Below, piece by piece: positions 1 through 8,585 of a stretch of 64,000 nucleotides of DNA. The position numbers and the translations under genes are program-made. The stretch is from Paraburkholderia bannensis NBRC 103871 (GTDB taxonomy: Bacteria; Pseudomonadota; Gammaproteobacteria; Burkholderiales; Burkholderiaceae): positions 1 to 64,000 of the forward strand of contig NZ_BAYA01000010.1 in the NCBI RefSeq assembly GCF_000685015.1, read 5' to 3'. Below the pieces are notes generated by a model. That model ran no database searches. It worked only from the letters and a program-made list of their open reading frames with translations, and had not been told where the DNA came from. Within the stretch, counting starts at the first letter, position 1, and each line of letters begins with the position of its first letter.

Positions 1-85
1 TTAGGGTTTCGCCCTTTCGGCAGTCAAATTAATACGGATGCTATATTTCAACATTCGGATTTATGGCTTGAGGTCGACCGTGGCG

Positions 86-955
86 ATGCGTTATTTCCAG
101 CTCAGGGCGTTCGATGCGGTCGCCCGCGAGGGCAGTTTCACGAAGGCTGCGAGCCTTCTGGGACTGACACAGCCCGCCATCACGACGCAGATCCGCAATC
201 TGGAAGAGGACTGCAAACAGGCGCTTTTCGTGCGCACGAACGAGGGCGTCCACCTCACCGACGCCGCCAGGCCGCTCTTCGAATTGACCCGGCAGATGTT
301 CTCGACGGAGGAGCAGATCGAGGACATGGTGAGCCAGGCGACGATGTTCCGCCACGGCAGCCTCAAGCTCGCCGCCGATGGGCCGCAGGTCGTCCTTGAG
401 GTAGCGGCCGCTTTTCGCGAGCGCTACCCCGCAATCGAGCTGTCCGTGTCGTTCGGCAGCCAGCGCGAGGTCTGGGACGACCTGCTGGAATATCGCGTCG
501 ACGTGGCCGTGATCGGCAATGCCAAAAGCGACGCACGTATAGCGTCGATTCCCGTCGCGCGGCAGGACATGCGCGTGCTCGTCGCGCGGGGCCATCCCCT
601 CGCGGCGCGCAAAAGCGTGTCGCTGGCCGATCTCGACACGTATCCCGTGCTTCGGCGTGAAGCGGGTTCCAATACCCAGCGGCTTGTCGATGACGCGGCA
701 CGCCACGCGAAGGTGTCGCTTTCGACGGCCATGAAACTGGGCAGCCGCGAGGCCGTTGTCGAAGCCGTCAGGCAAGGCCTTGGGATCGGCTTCGTGCTTG
801 AGCGGGAGACACCCGACGGCAAGCGCACCGTCGCCATTCCAGTCGATGAACTGCGCGGCTGCAATATCGATTCGGTGGTCTGCCTTCACAGCCAGCGCAA
901 GCGCGCCATCGTGCAGACCTTTCTCGACATTGCGGCCACATGTGCCAGCGTCTAG
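86..955 (+). CDS. LysR-family transcriptional regulator
   Basis: A 289-residue LysR-type regulator. Residues 1-60 form the winged helix-turn-helix (FTKAASLLGLTQPAITTQI) and residues about 90-285 the periplasmic-binding-protein-like effector domain. ATG at 86 is preferred because it puts the typical MRYFQLRAF start directly before the HTH; GTG at 80 and ATG at 38 are also in frame. Such regulators usually control a divergent neighbour, which would lie left of the window. The convergent gene on its right is a drug exporter, so the target cannot be read from here. The family call is firm; the effector is unknown. Confidence 0.9.
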   Translation: MRYFQLRAFDAVAREGSFTKAASLLGLTQPAITTQIRNLEEDCKQALFVRTNEGVHLTDAARPLFELTRQMFSTEEQIEDMVSQATMFRHGSLKLAADGPQVVLEVAAAFRERYPAIELSVSFGSQREVWDDLLEYRVDVAVIGNAKSDARIASIPVARQDMRVLVARGHPLAARKSVSLADLDTYPVLRREAGSNTQRLVDDAARHAKVSLSTAMKLGSREAVVEAVRQGLGIGFVLERETPDGKRTVAIPVDELRGCNIDSVVCLHSQRKRAIVQTFLDIAATCASV

Positions 956-961
956 CGCGGT

Positions 962-2614
962 TCAGCGCTCAGGCGAGCGTAGGGCCGCGGCGGCAACGGC
1001 CGCTCCGGCAAATGCGCAGATAGCGCACACGAGGGCGACGGCGCGCATCGCGTCGATAATGGCATCGGCGTCCATGCGGGCCGCCAGCGTGGGCGCCGCG
1101 CCCTGCTCACCCGGCTCCAGCAACGGCTCGGCCTGAAGCGTGGCGTGCGGCAGGTTCAGCTCGTCGAGACGCGCCGACAACGCCGCTTGATGCGACCACA
1201 CGAACACGATGCCGAGCACTGCAATGGCCAGCAGGCTCGCCACGCGCGCGACCGCGTTGTTGATGCCCGACGCGACGCCCGTACGGTCGCTTGACACCGA
1301 TCCCATGACCACCGTTGTCAGCGGCGCGACCGTAATCGTCATGCCCAGCCCGAGCACGAGCAGCGCGGGGAAGAATCCGGCCCAATAACCACCGCGAATT
1401 AACGGCAGCGCCAGCAATGCAAAGCCAAGGCCCGCGACGCCCGGCCCGGCAGTCAACAACACACGCGAGCCGAATCGCGTCGTCAAGCTGCCCGTGAAGC
1501 GCGACAGCAAGCCGATAGCAACGGGCACCGGCAGCAGCGCCGCGCCCGCTTCGGTTGCGCTGTAACCGTGCGCGCGGATCAGCGTGAAAGGCAGGAAGAA
1601 GAACGCGCCGCCGAGCCCGAAATACAGCAGCAGCGTCACGAGATTGGCCGCGGTGAAATCGCGCGAGCGAAACACGTCGAGCGGCATCATGGGGTTCCTG
1701 CTGCGCGCTTCGATCGCGACGAAGCCCGCGAGCACGAGCACGCCCGCGCCTATCGGGCCATAGACGAGCGCGTGCGCAAAGCCCCGCGCCGATGCCTCGG
1801 TCAACCCGAACGTGAGCGCCGCGAGCCCCAGCGCCGCAGTGAGCGCGCCGAACCAGTCGAGTTCGTGCGGCGCGTCGAGCTTGTGGCTGTCCGGCACCGA
1901 CGCGAGCGCAAGCGCAATCGTCAGCACCGCAAGCGGAACGTTGAGAAAGAAGATCGCGCGCCAGGAAAACGCATCGACGAGCCAGCCGCCCGCCACCGGC
2001 CCCACCGCCGAGGTAATCGCGCCGACACCGGCCCAGGTGCCGATTGCGCGGCCGCGCGACGCCTCGTCGAATACCGCGCCGATGATGGACAGGCTGCTGG
2101 GCACGAGCAGCGCCGCGCCGATGCCTTGCACCGCGCGTGCGGCGATCAGCGCCGACGCATTCGGCGCAAACCCGCACGCCGCCGATGCCAGCGTGAACAG
2201 CGCAATGCCTGCGATAAACACGCTGCGCCGCCCGAGCCGGTCGCCCATCGACCCGCCGACCAGCACCAGCGAGCCGAGAAACAGCAGATAGGCGTTGACG
2301 ACCCACTGCATCGCCGCGACGCTCGCGCCCAGTTCGCGCTGAATGGACGGCAGCGCGACGTTGACGACGGAGCCGTCGATGAAGGCCATGCTCGAACCGA
2401 GGATCGTCGCGGCGAGCGCGAGCCGCTTGTAGCGGCATGGGCGATCGACGAGCGTGGGCTGCGCGTGAATGACGAGCTTGTCGCAAGGGCTTGCCTGCGC
2501 CGCGATGACGCGCGCGGCCCTGGGCTCGCTATCGAGAAGATCCGGGTTGGCCAAGTCCGCTCCCGTGCCAGGCGATGATGAGCAGAGTCTGTGCGCGCCC
2601 GCGAGGCAAGTCAA
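962..2614 (-). CDS. MFS transporter, DHA2 (EmrB/QacA) family
   Basis: A 550-residue integral membrane protein with about 14 hydrophobic segments, the pattern of the DHA2 proton-driven drug efflux group. It carries the family signature GSSMAFIDGSVVNVALP in the first membrane helix and a motif A-like loop (GSMGDRLGRRSVF). About 60 residues precede the first helix; a cysteine-bearing stretch there (SPCDKLVIHAQP) looks typical of this subfamily, so the long start at 2614 is kept, but a shorter start is possible. No adaptor (EmrA) gene is adjacent. Export of a lipophilic toxic compound is the likely role; the substrate is not visible. Confidence 0.9.
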   Translation of the reverse strand: MTCLAGAHRLCSSSPGTGADLANPDLLDSEPRAARVIAAQASPCDKLVIHAQPTLVDRPCRYKRLALAATILGSSMAFIDGSVVNVALPSIQRELGASVAAMQWVVNAYLLFLGSLVLVGGSMGDRLGRRSVFIAGIALFTLASAACGFAPNASALIAARAVQGIGAALLVPSSLSIIGAVFDEASRGRAIGTWAGVGAITSAVGPVAGGWLVDAFSWRAIFFLNVPLAVLTIALALASVPDSHKLDAPHELDWFGALTAALGLAALTFGLTEASARGFAHALVYGPIGAGVLVLAGFVAIEARSRNPMMPLDVFRSRDFTAANLVTLLLYFGLGGAFFFLPFTLIRAHGYSATEAGAALLPVPVAIGLLSRFTGSLTTRFGSRVLLTAGPGVAGLGFALLALPLIRGGYWAGFFPALLVLGLGMTITVAPLTTVVMGSVSSDRTGVASGINNAVARVASLLAIAVLGIVFVWSHQAALSARLDELNLPHATLQAEPLLEPGEQGAAPTLAARMDADAIIDAMRAVALVCAICAFAGAAVAAAALRSPER

Positions 2615-2658
2615 CCCGCCGGACGGGCCCTAAATCCGGCGGGGCGCGATCAAATCAG

Positions 2659-2702
2659 AATCAGGCCAGAGTCAGGCTAGAATCAGGCCAAAATCAGGCC
2701 AG
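2659..2702. repeat. 11-bp tandem repeat, four units
   Basis: Four consecutive 11-base units of consensus AATCAGGCCAG (2659-2669, 2670-2680, 2681-2691, 2692-2702), with a partial fifth running into the stop of the NTF2-like gene. They fill the gap between the start of the DHA2 gene and the end of the next gene upstream. The period is close to one helical turn. Confidence 0.85.
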
Positions 2703-2704
2703 AT

Positions 2705-3139
2705 TCAGTTCTTATACGCAGGCAAAAACTGCGCAAGGCGCGCGCCCATTTCCGCGCCCAGGACTTGCAGCGCGTTGAACGGGCGAATCATCACTTCGAA
2801 TTCGACGATGCGCCCTTCTTCGTCGAAGCGGATCATGTCGATGCCCTTGAGCTGCTTGCCCTGCACGCTCGCGCTGAATTCGAGCACGATGTCCAGGCCA
2901 TCGGCGCTGCTGAACTGGCGATGGTAAGTAAAGTCCCCGAAAATCGTGATGACCGTGCGCAGCGCCATCAGCAAGGCGGGCGCGGGGCCATACGGCTTGA
3001 AGGCCATCGGCGAGCGGAATACAGCGTCGGGATGAACGATGGATTCCAGCCTGCCGAGATCCTTGCTGTCCACCATCTCATGCCAGATTGCGAGCGACTG
3101 CGCAACCGCGGGCGGCAGGTTGAGTTCGGCCTGATTCAT
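2705..3139 (-). CDS. NTF2-like / SnoaL-type protein
   Basis: A 144-residue protein with the cone-shaped NTF2-like fold pattern: an N-terminal helix with WHEMVDSKDLGRLESIVHPDAVFRSP, then beta strands ending in a conserved acidic segment (DEEGRIVEFEVMIRP). The fold houses small-molecule binding proteins, isomerases and hydratases; no specific catalytic set is recognised. It starts 40 bases after the stop of the dienoyl-CoA reductase gene and is probably co-transcribed with it under the PadR operators, which suggests a role in handling an unsaturated acyl or enone compound. Function is an inference from context. Confidence 0.8.
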   Translation of the reverse strand: MNQAELNLPPAVAQSLAIWHEMVDSKDLGRLESIVHPDAVFRSPMAFKPYGPAPALLMALRTVITIFGDFTYHRQFSSADGLDIVLEFSASVQGKQLKGIDMIRFDEEGRIVEFEVMIRPFNALQVLGAEMGARLAQFLPAYKN

Positions 3140-3179
3140 ACGGACTCCGTAGCTAAGTTAGAGCAAGAGAATTACGCGC

Positions 3180-5204
3180 TCATAGCGCGGCGGCAAGCGT
3201 GGTGCCTTCGTGGATGGCGCGCTTGGCATCGAGTTCGGCCGCTTCGGCAGCGCCGCCGATCACGTAGGGCGTGAGACCCGCGGCCTGCAACTGATCGGCC
3301 AGCTCGCGCAGTGGCTCCTGCCCCGCGCACACCACCACGTTGTCCACGGCGAGGGTCTGCGGCGCTCCATCGATGCTCACATGCAGCCCAGCGTCGTCGA
3401 TGCGTTGATACTCCACCGACGACGACATGCCAACGCCACGCACCTTCAACGCCGTGCGGTGAATCCAGCCGGTCGTCTTGCCGAGGTTCTCGCCGACCTT
3501 CGTGCTACGTCGTTGCAGCAGATGCACGCGTCGCGCAGCCGGGCTCACGGCGGGCTGACGCAAGCCGCCACGTTCGGCATAAGTGGTATCGACGCCCCAT
3601 TCGGCGAAGAATTTCTTCGGGTCGAGGCTCGCGGATTCGCCCTCGTGCACGAGGTATTCGGCCACGTCGAAGCCAATGCCGCCCGCGCCCACGATCGCGA
3701 CGTTGGCGCCGACCGGCTTGCCGTCGCGCAGCACGTCCAGATAGCCGAGCACCTTCGCGTGATGCGCGCCTTCGATGCGCAGTTCGCGCGGCAGCACGCC
3801 GGTCGCAATGACGATTTCATCGAAGCCTTCCTGCATGAGCGCTTGAGCGCTCGCGCGCGTGCCAAGGCGAAGCTCCACGCCCGTCAACTCGATCTGGCGG
3901 CGGAAGTAGCGCAGCGTTTCGTTGAACTCCTCCTTGCCGGGCACCTTTTTGGCGATGTTGAACTGCCCGCCGATCTCGCTGCCTGCTTCGAAAAGCGTCA
4001 CGGCATGGCCGCGCTGCGCCGCCGTCACTGCGCACGCAAGGCCCGCCGGCCCCGCGCCCACGACCGCCACACGCTTGCGCTTCGCGGCGGGCCGGATGAC
4101 GATTTCCGTCTCGTGGCAGGCACGCGGATTGACGAGGCACGACGTGACCTTGCCCGCGAACGTATGGTCGAGACAGGCCTGGTTGCAGCCGATGCAGGTG
4201 TTGATTTCATCGGCGCGATTCTCGCTGGCCTTGCGCACGAAATCGGCATCGGCGAGGAACGGCCGCGCCATCGACACCATGTCGCACACGCCATCGGCGA
4301 GCAGCTGCTCGGCAAGCTCGGGGGTATTGATGCGATTGGTGGCGACGAGCGGCACCGAGACCTTCCCCATCAGCTGTTGCGTGACCCACGCCCACGCGCC
4401 GCGCGGCACCTTGGTGGCGATGGTCGGAATGCGCGCCTCGTGCCAGCCAATGCCGGTATTGATGATGGTCGCGCCTGCCTGCTCGACGGCCTGGGCGAGC
4501 TGGACGACTTCGTCCAGCGTCGAGCCGCCTTCGACCAGATCGAGCATCGACAGGCGGTAAATGATGATGAATTCGCGGCCGACCCGCTCGCGCACGCGAC
4601 GCACGATCTCCAGCGCGAAACGCACGCGGTTCTCGTAGCTGCCGCCCCAGCGGTCGGTGCGATGGTTGGTGCGCATCGCAATGAACTCGTTGATGAGGTA
4701 GCCCTCGGAACCCATGATTTCCACGCCGTCGTAGCCCGCATGCTGCGCGAGCGCCGCGCAGCGCACGAAATCGCCAATGGTCTCCTCGACTTCGTCGTCG
4801 CTCAGTTCGTGCGGCTTGAACGGATTGATCGGCGCCTGCAGCGCGCTGGGCGCAACCAGCATCGGCTGATACGAATAGCGGCCGAAGTGCAGGATCTGCA
4901 TGGCGATCTTGCCGCCTTCCGCATGCACGGCGTGCGTGATGACGCGGTGCCGCTCGGCTTCTTCCTCGGTCGTCAGCATCGCGCCGCCATGCATGGGGCG
5001 GGCGCGTTCGTTCGGCGCAATGCCGCCCGTCACGATCAGGCCGACATCGCCGCGCGCGCGCTCGGCATAGAACGCGGCCATGCGCTCGAAGCCATGGGGC
5101 GCCTCCTCCAGGCCAACGTGCATCGACCCCATCAGCACGCGGTTTTTCAGGGTCGTAAAGCCGAGGTCGAGCGGGCGCAACAAGTGGGGATAGGGATGGG
5201 TCAT
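3180..5204 (-). CDS. fadH: NADPH-dependent 2,4-dienoyl-CoA reductase / Old Yellow Enzyme-type oxidoreductase
   Basis: A 674-residue flavo-iron-sulfur enzyme with the full FadH layout. Residues 1-330 are an FMN-binding TIM barrel (GGSYENRVRFALEIV). A 4Fe-4S motif follows, CIGCNQAC then an eleven-residue spacer and CLVNP. The C-terminal FAD/NAD(P) domains carry GAGPAGLACA and GAGGIGFDVA. FadH reduces 2,4-dienoyl-CoA with NADPH in unsaturated fatty acid oxidation; length and cysteine spacing match. ATG at 5204 gives the normal N-terminus MTHPYPHLLRPLDLG. Two palindromes lie just upstream between it and a divergent PadR gene. A related enone reductase is the main alternative. Confidence 0.92.
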   Translation of the reverse strand: MTHPYPHLLRPLDLGFTTLKNRVLMGSMHVGLEEAPHGFERMAAFYAERARGDVGLIVTGGIAPNERARPMHGGAMLTTEEEAERHRVITHAVHAEGGKIAMQILHFGRYSYQPMLVAPSALQAPINPFKPHELSDDEVEETIGDFVRCAALAQHAGYDGVEIMGSEGYLINEFIAMRTNHRTDRWGGSYENRVRFALEIVRRVRERVGREFIIIYRLSMLDLVEGGSTLDEVVQLAQAVEQAGATIINTGIGWHEARIPTIATKVPRGAWAWVTQQLMGKVSVPLVATNRINTPELAEQLLADGVCDMVSMARPFLADADFVRKASENRADEINTCIGCNQACLDHTFAGKVTSCLVNPRACHETEIVIRPAAKRKRVAVVGAGPAGLACAVTAAQRGHAVTLFEAGSEIGGQFNIAKKVPGKEEFNETLRYFRRQIELTGVELRLGTRASAQALMQEGFDEIVIATGVLPRELRIEGAHHAKVLGYLDVLRDGKPVGANVAIVGAGGIGFDVAEYLVHEGESASLDPKKFFAEWGVDTTYAERGGLRQPAVSPAARRVHLLQRRSTKVGENLGKTTGWIHRTALKVRGVGMSSSVEYQRIDDAGLHVSIDGAPQTLAVDNVVVCAGQEPLRELADQLQAAGLTPYVIGGAAEAAELDAKRAIHEGTTLAAAL

Positions 5205-5208
5205 GTTT

Positions 5209-5256
5209 ATGCAACTGGTTGCATGAAGGTGCGCTCGATAATGCAACCAGTTGCAT
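5209..5256. promoter_or_regulatory. Paired PadR operators between fadH and padR-type gene
   Basis: ATGCAACTGGTTGCAT at 5209-5224 and ATGCAACCAGTTGCAT at 5241-5256 are two 16-base near-palindromes and exact reverse complements of each other, 32 bases centre to centre (three helical turns). The left site ends five bases before the fadH start codon; the right site is 73 bases before the PadR start. PadR proteins bind such dyads as dimers, so both transcripts are probably repressed from here. Confidence 0.8.
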
Positions 5257-5328
5257 AGAGAGTCAAGCCAATGCGAGAATTTCGACAAGCTCCTCTACTT
5301 CTTCTTTCATTCGTCTATCAACGGGCCG

Positions 5329-5922
5329 ATGTCACTTCCGCACGCCTTGCTCACCGCGCTGGTCGAACGATCCTGTTCGGGATCGGAACTGGCCGCCCGC
5401 TTCGATCGCTCGATCGGCTACTTCTGGCACGCAACGCATCAACAGATCTATCGCGAGCTCGCGCGCCTGGAAGAAGCGGGCCTGATCGAATCGCTGCCGG
5501 AAGCCTCCACACGCGGACGCAAACGCGCGTACCGGGTTCTACCCGCCGGGCGCAACGAGTTGAAGGCTTGGGTCGCCCAGGAGGACGAACCGGCGGCGCT
5601 GCGCGATGAATTCATGGTGCGCCTGCGCGCGGAGGCAGCGGTCGGCCCCACGCAGCTAGACGCAGAGATCCGCCGTCGCATTGGGCTGCACGAGGCGAAG
5701 CTCGCGCTCTATCGGGACATCGAGCAAAAAGACTTTCCCGCCGAGCCGCAGGATCGCGAAACCGCGCTGCATCATCTGGTGCTGCGGGCGGGGGTTCGTT
5801 ATGAAGAAAACTGGCTGGAATTGCTGAATGAGGCGTTGATCGCGCTACAGAAGCCCGTTGGCGCAACGCGGTCGCGGCGCGGGAAACCAACGGGTGCTAC
5901 CGCCCGGATAAAGCAGATGTGA
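5329..5922 (+). CDS. PadR-family transcriptional regulator
   Basis: A 197-residue regulator. Residues 1-75 form the PadR winged helix (ALLTALVERSCSGSELAARF, then the wing RGRKRAYRVLPAGRNEL), and residues about 90-175 form the helical dimerisation domain of the longer PadR subfamily (with the VirR-like C-terminal domain). ATG at 5329 begins the conserved MSLPHALLTAL; an upstream ATG at 5251 lies inside the operator and is rejected. Divergent from fadH with two operators in between, so it most likely represses fadH and itself, with an aromatic acid or acyl compound as inducer. The inducer is not visible. Confidence 0.9.
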   Translation: MSLPHALLTALVERSCSGSELAARFDRSIGYFWHATHQQIYRELARLEEAGLIESLPEASTRGRKRAYRVLPAGRNELKAWVAQEDEPAALRDEFMVRLRAEAAVGPTQLDAEIRRRIGLHEAKLALYRDIEQKDFPAEPQDRETALHHLVLRAGVRYEENWLELLNEALIALQKPVGATRSRRGKPTGATARIKQM

Positions 5923-5953
5923 ATCCTGCTGCGGATAATGCTGCGGCTAATTG

Positions 5954-5990
5954 GACTGACGCGACCTGCTAAACTGACAGGTCGCCAGTC
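5954..5990 (+). other. Stem-loop upstream of the SUI1 gene
   Basis: GACTG, a two-base bulge and GCGACCTG (5954-5968) pair with CAGGTCGCCAGTC (5978-5990) around a nine-base loop. There is no U-run after the stem, so it is a poor intrinsic terminator. It sits 21 bases before the SUI1 start and may be a 5' leader structure. Confidence 0.5.
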
Positions 5991-6011
5991 TTGACGCCAT
6001 TAAGTCCCTCC

Positions 6012-6374
6012 ATGAATAGCAGTTCAAAAAGCCGGCTCGTTTATTCCACGGACAGTGGAAGGATGTGTCCCGAATGCCAGCGCCCCATTGCCGATTGCAT
6101 ATGCAAGGCGACGGCCAAAGCACGGCCGGCAGGCGATGGCATGGTGCGGGTCTCCCGCGAGACCAAAGGCCGGGGTGGCAAAAGCGTCACGGTTGTCAAA
6201 GGCGTTGCGCTTGACCCCATTGCCCTTGCCATGCTGGGCAAACAGTTGCGTACCGCGTGCGGTTCGGGCGGAACGGTCAAGGACGGCACCATCGAAATTC
6301 AGGGCGACCATTGCGAACGGGTCGTCGAAGCACTCAAGCAAGCCGGCCATAGCGTCAAGCGGGCCGGCGGCTAA
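6012..6374 (+). CDS. yciH: SUI1-domain translation factor, YciH-type
   Basis: A 120-residue bacterial homologue of eukaryotic eIF1/SUI1. An N-terminal cysteine knuckle (CPECQRPIADCIC, near residue 18) precedes the SUI1 domain (KGRGGKSVTVVKG to GDHCERVVEALKQAGH). Such proteins bind the small ribosomal subunit and influence start-site fidelity; in bacteria they are non-essential. ATG at 6012 is preferred to the TTG at 5991. It is followed after 61 bases by an unknown gene on the same strand, which may be co-transcribed. Confidence 0.9.
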   Translation: MNSSSKSRLVYSTDSGRMCPECQRPIADCICKATAKARPAGDGMVRVSRETKGRGGKSVTVVKGVALDPIALAMLGKQLRTACGSGGTVKDGTIEIQGDHCERVVEALKQAGHSVKRAGG

Positions 6375-6435
6375 CGCCTTCAACGCGCGGCAATAGACAG
6401 ACCGCGCCAGGCGCAATCATGCACAAGAGAAACAG

Positions 6436-7110
6436 ATGAAGAAAGGAAAGCCGAAACTCACGCGGCTCGATGCCGAACGGCTATTTGAAGGCCTGCCCGC
6501 TACGAGCGTGAAGACGTCGAGCAAGCCCGCGAACCCGTTCGATGCCTCGCCATTCGCGGCATCGCCGTCCAATGCCTCGCCGTTCCAGGAGGTCAAGCGC
6601 GCCGACGACGAATCCAGGCTCTGGAAAGACAATCTCGTCACGCTCCCGGTGGGGATCGAACTCCCCGCTGGCTACAAAACGGTAGCGGCTCTGCGCGAAG
6701 CCATCGCGCGCGCGTGGGGCATGAAATGGGTGCGCGAAGGCAACCACGAGGTGGTCGCCGAATTCCCCGAGGGATGGGCAGCCGTGCGCCCGAAGAGCGG
6801 CCCCATCGAGTTGCGCGACGCCACCGGCGTGGTGCGTGCGCTTTACGGCTGGGCCGAGGACGCCGAAGTCCGAATCCTGCCGCGCTACCTGGTCGAAGCG
6901 CAGTCGAACAGCACGAGCGGGCTGGGCAGCCTGCTCGTGCGCGATCGCGAAAGCAACCGCATTCTCGAAAGATCAGCGACGTGGTCGGCCAGAACCGGCA
7001 CGAACCATCCGGACTGGCACAAGTTGTCGGTTTGGCTCGATACCCAGTTCCCGCATCATCTCGATCCGCTGCGCTACTGGAAAGACTGCGAAGAAAATCT
7101 CCAGCGCTAG
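6436..7110 (+). CDS. Hypothetical protein, 224 residues
   Basis: Not recognised. Residues 1-55 are basic then low in complexity, with a repeated ASPF/ASPS element (DASPFAASPSNASPFQEV), probably disordered. Residues 60-224 look globular and rich in Trp, Arg and Glu, for example AIARAWGMKWVREGNHEVVAEFPEGWAAVRP and a C-terminal HHLDPLRYWKDCEENLQR. No signal peptide or membrane segment is visible, so it should be cytoplasmic. The start is preceded by an AGAAACAG purine stretch. Codon use matches its neighbours, which supports a real gene. Confidence 0.75.
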   Translation: MKKGKPKLTRLDAERLFEGLPATSVKTSSKPANPFDASPFAASPSNASPFQEVKRADDESRLWKDNLVTLPVGIELPAGYKTVAALREAIARAWGMKWVREGNHEVVAEFPEGWAAVRPKSGPIELRDATGVVRALYGWAEDAEVRILPRYLVEAQSNSTSGLGSLLVRDRESNRILERSATWSARTGTNHPDWHKLSVWLDTQFPHHLDPLRYWKDCEENLQR

Positions 7111-7142
7111 GCGAGCGCGCGCCCGCCGCTTAGTCCTTGCCC

Positions 7143-7457
7143 TTACGCGTCTTTCAGCCAGGGCATGTCCACGGGCGACACCACCAGTTGTCGCCCCTCG
7201 CGCGCCAGTTCGAAAATGAATCCGACCAGGATCATCGAGTCTGCATAGGGAATCGGGAAGACGTGCGGATTTTCCGCGCCAACCAGCGGCCGCGCGGGCG
7301 TGGCCGCCGTCGTGGCGGCGTTCTCGCGAACGCTCTCCAGTTCGTCGGCCATGGCCTGCCCGCTGAGCTTGACGACGCGGCTACGCAGATCGCTGAACGG
7401 CTCGATGCGTGCAGCGTCTTCGTTGTACTCGGGCACTTCATAGATAAACCAGGACAT
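7143..7457 (-). CDS. Hypothetical protein, 104 residues
   Basis: Not recognised. A small soluble protein starting MSWFIYEVPEYNED, with a single hydrophobic stretch near residues 72-84 (YADSMILVGFIFELA) that is too mixed to be a clear membrane helix. A G-rich ribosome binding site (AGGGGGG) sits about six bases before ATG 7457. It converges with the 224-residue unknown gene, 32 bases away. Good start signal and normal codon use support it as real. Confidence 0.65.
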   Translation of the reverse strand: MSWFIYEVPEYNEDAARIEPFSDLRSRVVKLSGQAMADELESVRENAATTAATPARPLVGAENPHVFPIPYADSMILVGFIFELAREGRQLVVSPVDMPWLKDA

Positions 7458-7517
7458 TTGCTTCCCCCCTGAAAAAAGGGAGCCATTCTAACAGCGGGCC
7501 GGATGCGCGCTCCCCGG

Positions 7518-8585
7518 CTATTTTTTCAGCCACGCATCGATCTGTGCAATCACGTAATTCGCGATGATTTTTTGCAGATGCGTGGTCGGGTGATAAGCGT
7601 CTGCGAACATATAGATATCGTCGGCCTGCGGCGACACATAGGTCGCGCGCGAGCAGAACAGCGCACTGCCGTCATCGGCTTGATACGCCGTGGGCAGATT
7701 CGCCGGAGCGCAGGCTACGTTGGTGCCGACGCTACCATCGAAGCGAAATCCCAACTGTCGATAATCCTTTGATACGTCATCGATAAACGCGAACGCGTCG
7801 ATGCGCAGCACGGCGGGCGACGACGGCAGCGCGTCGTCGAGCGCGGCATTGAATGCCTGCGCCATTCGACGCAGTACTTTGGTCGAGCCAGGCAATTGCT
7901 GATCGAGCAGATTGGCGATCGGCGCCTTGCTGATGTCCGGCACGTTCTGCACGATGATATGCGTCGCGCCGTGTTGTTGCACGTTGTGCACCAGCTCGCC
8001 CAGTTGTTGCGCCGCCTGTCTCAGCGAAGGCAACACGGCCTGCAAGGAAGCCGCCGGATCGCCGCCGTTGGCGACCATTGCCGCCCACGCTCCATAGGCG
8101 TCCTGCACGTCGTTCGCCCCGCCCTGCATCAGCACGAGTTGCTGGGCGTTGAAACGCGCATGCGCCTGCAGATAGGCGGCCACCTGCGAGGTCAGCGGCG
8201 TCTGCAACTCGCCGGTGTCGCCGGTTGCGTCACCGGGGTTGGGCGGCGCAGCGACTCGCGCGCCGCCCTGCGCGTACCCGAAGCCTTCCGGATGTATCAC
8301 CGACTGCTGGCCGAATCCCCCGGTCAACGCGGGCGTGAGGCTCGACCCATAGTGGGCCGCGACGACCGCCACGGAGATCGCGCCTGGATTGGTGGTGTAC
8401 GTGCCGCCGCCGAATTGCCGCGCATACGCGTAGGTGCCGACGTCCGAAAGACTGTCGCCGAACGAAACGACCTGCATGCCGCCGCGCTGCGAATCGGGCG
8501 AGTTCGTCGCTGCGTTCGAGGTAGGGGGCAAGCCGATGACACAGGCTGCCAGCGCAAGAAACGCGAAACGACGGACTGTCGGCAT
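7518..8585 (-). CDS. Secreted SGNH/GDSL-family lipase or esterase
   Basis: A 355-residue exported hydrolase. Residues 1-26 are a signal sequence; LAAC at 12-15 matches a lipobox, while SNA-A near residue 25 would suit signal peptidase I, so anchoring is uncertain. Block I is SFGDSLSDVG with nucleophile Ser45; block III is GGANDVQD; the terminal Asp/His pair is DAYHPTTH. Such enzymes cleave lipid or acyl esters in the periplasm or outside the cell. ATG at 8585 is chosen because it begins the signal peptide. No partner gene is adjacent. Confidence 0.88.
   Translation of the reverse strand: MPTVRRFAFLALAACVIGLPPTSNAATNSPDSQRGGMQVVSFGDSLSDVGTYAYARQFGGGTYTTNPGAISVAVVAAHYGSSLTPALTGGFGQQSVIHPEGFGYAQGGARVAAPPNPGDATGDTGELQTPLTSQVAAYLQAHARFNAQQLVLMQGGANDVQDAYGAWAAMVANGGDPAASLQAVLPSLRQAAQQLGELVHNVQQHGATHIIVQNVPDISKAPIANLLDQQLPGSTKVLRRMAQAFNAALDDALPSSPAVLRIDAFAFIDDVSKDYRQLGFRFDGSVGTNVACAPANLPTAYQADDGSALFCSRATYVSPQADDIYMFADAYHPTTHLQKIIANYVIAQIDAWLKK

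Noticed and set aside
41..889. Long open frame opposite the first LysR gene
   Set aside because: It is a mirror frame produced by high GC at third codon positions; the protein has no fold signal, while the plus-strand LysR is complete.
2575..2778. Repeat at 2659-2702 as a CRISPR array
   Set aside because: The units are 11 bases with no spacers and no cas genes are present.
3210..5258. 682-codon open frame opposite fadH
   Set aside because: It is rich in His, Arg and Ala as expected for an antisense frame, and fadH has every motif of its family.
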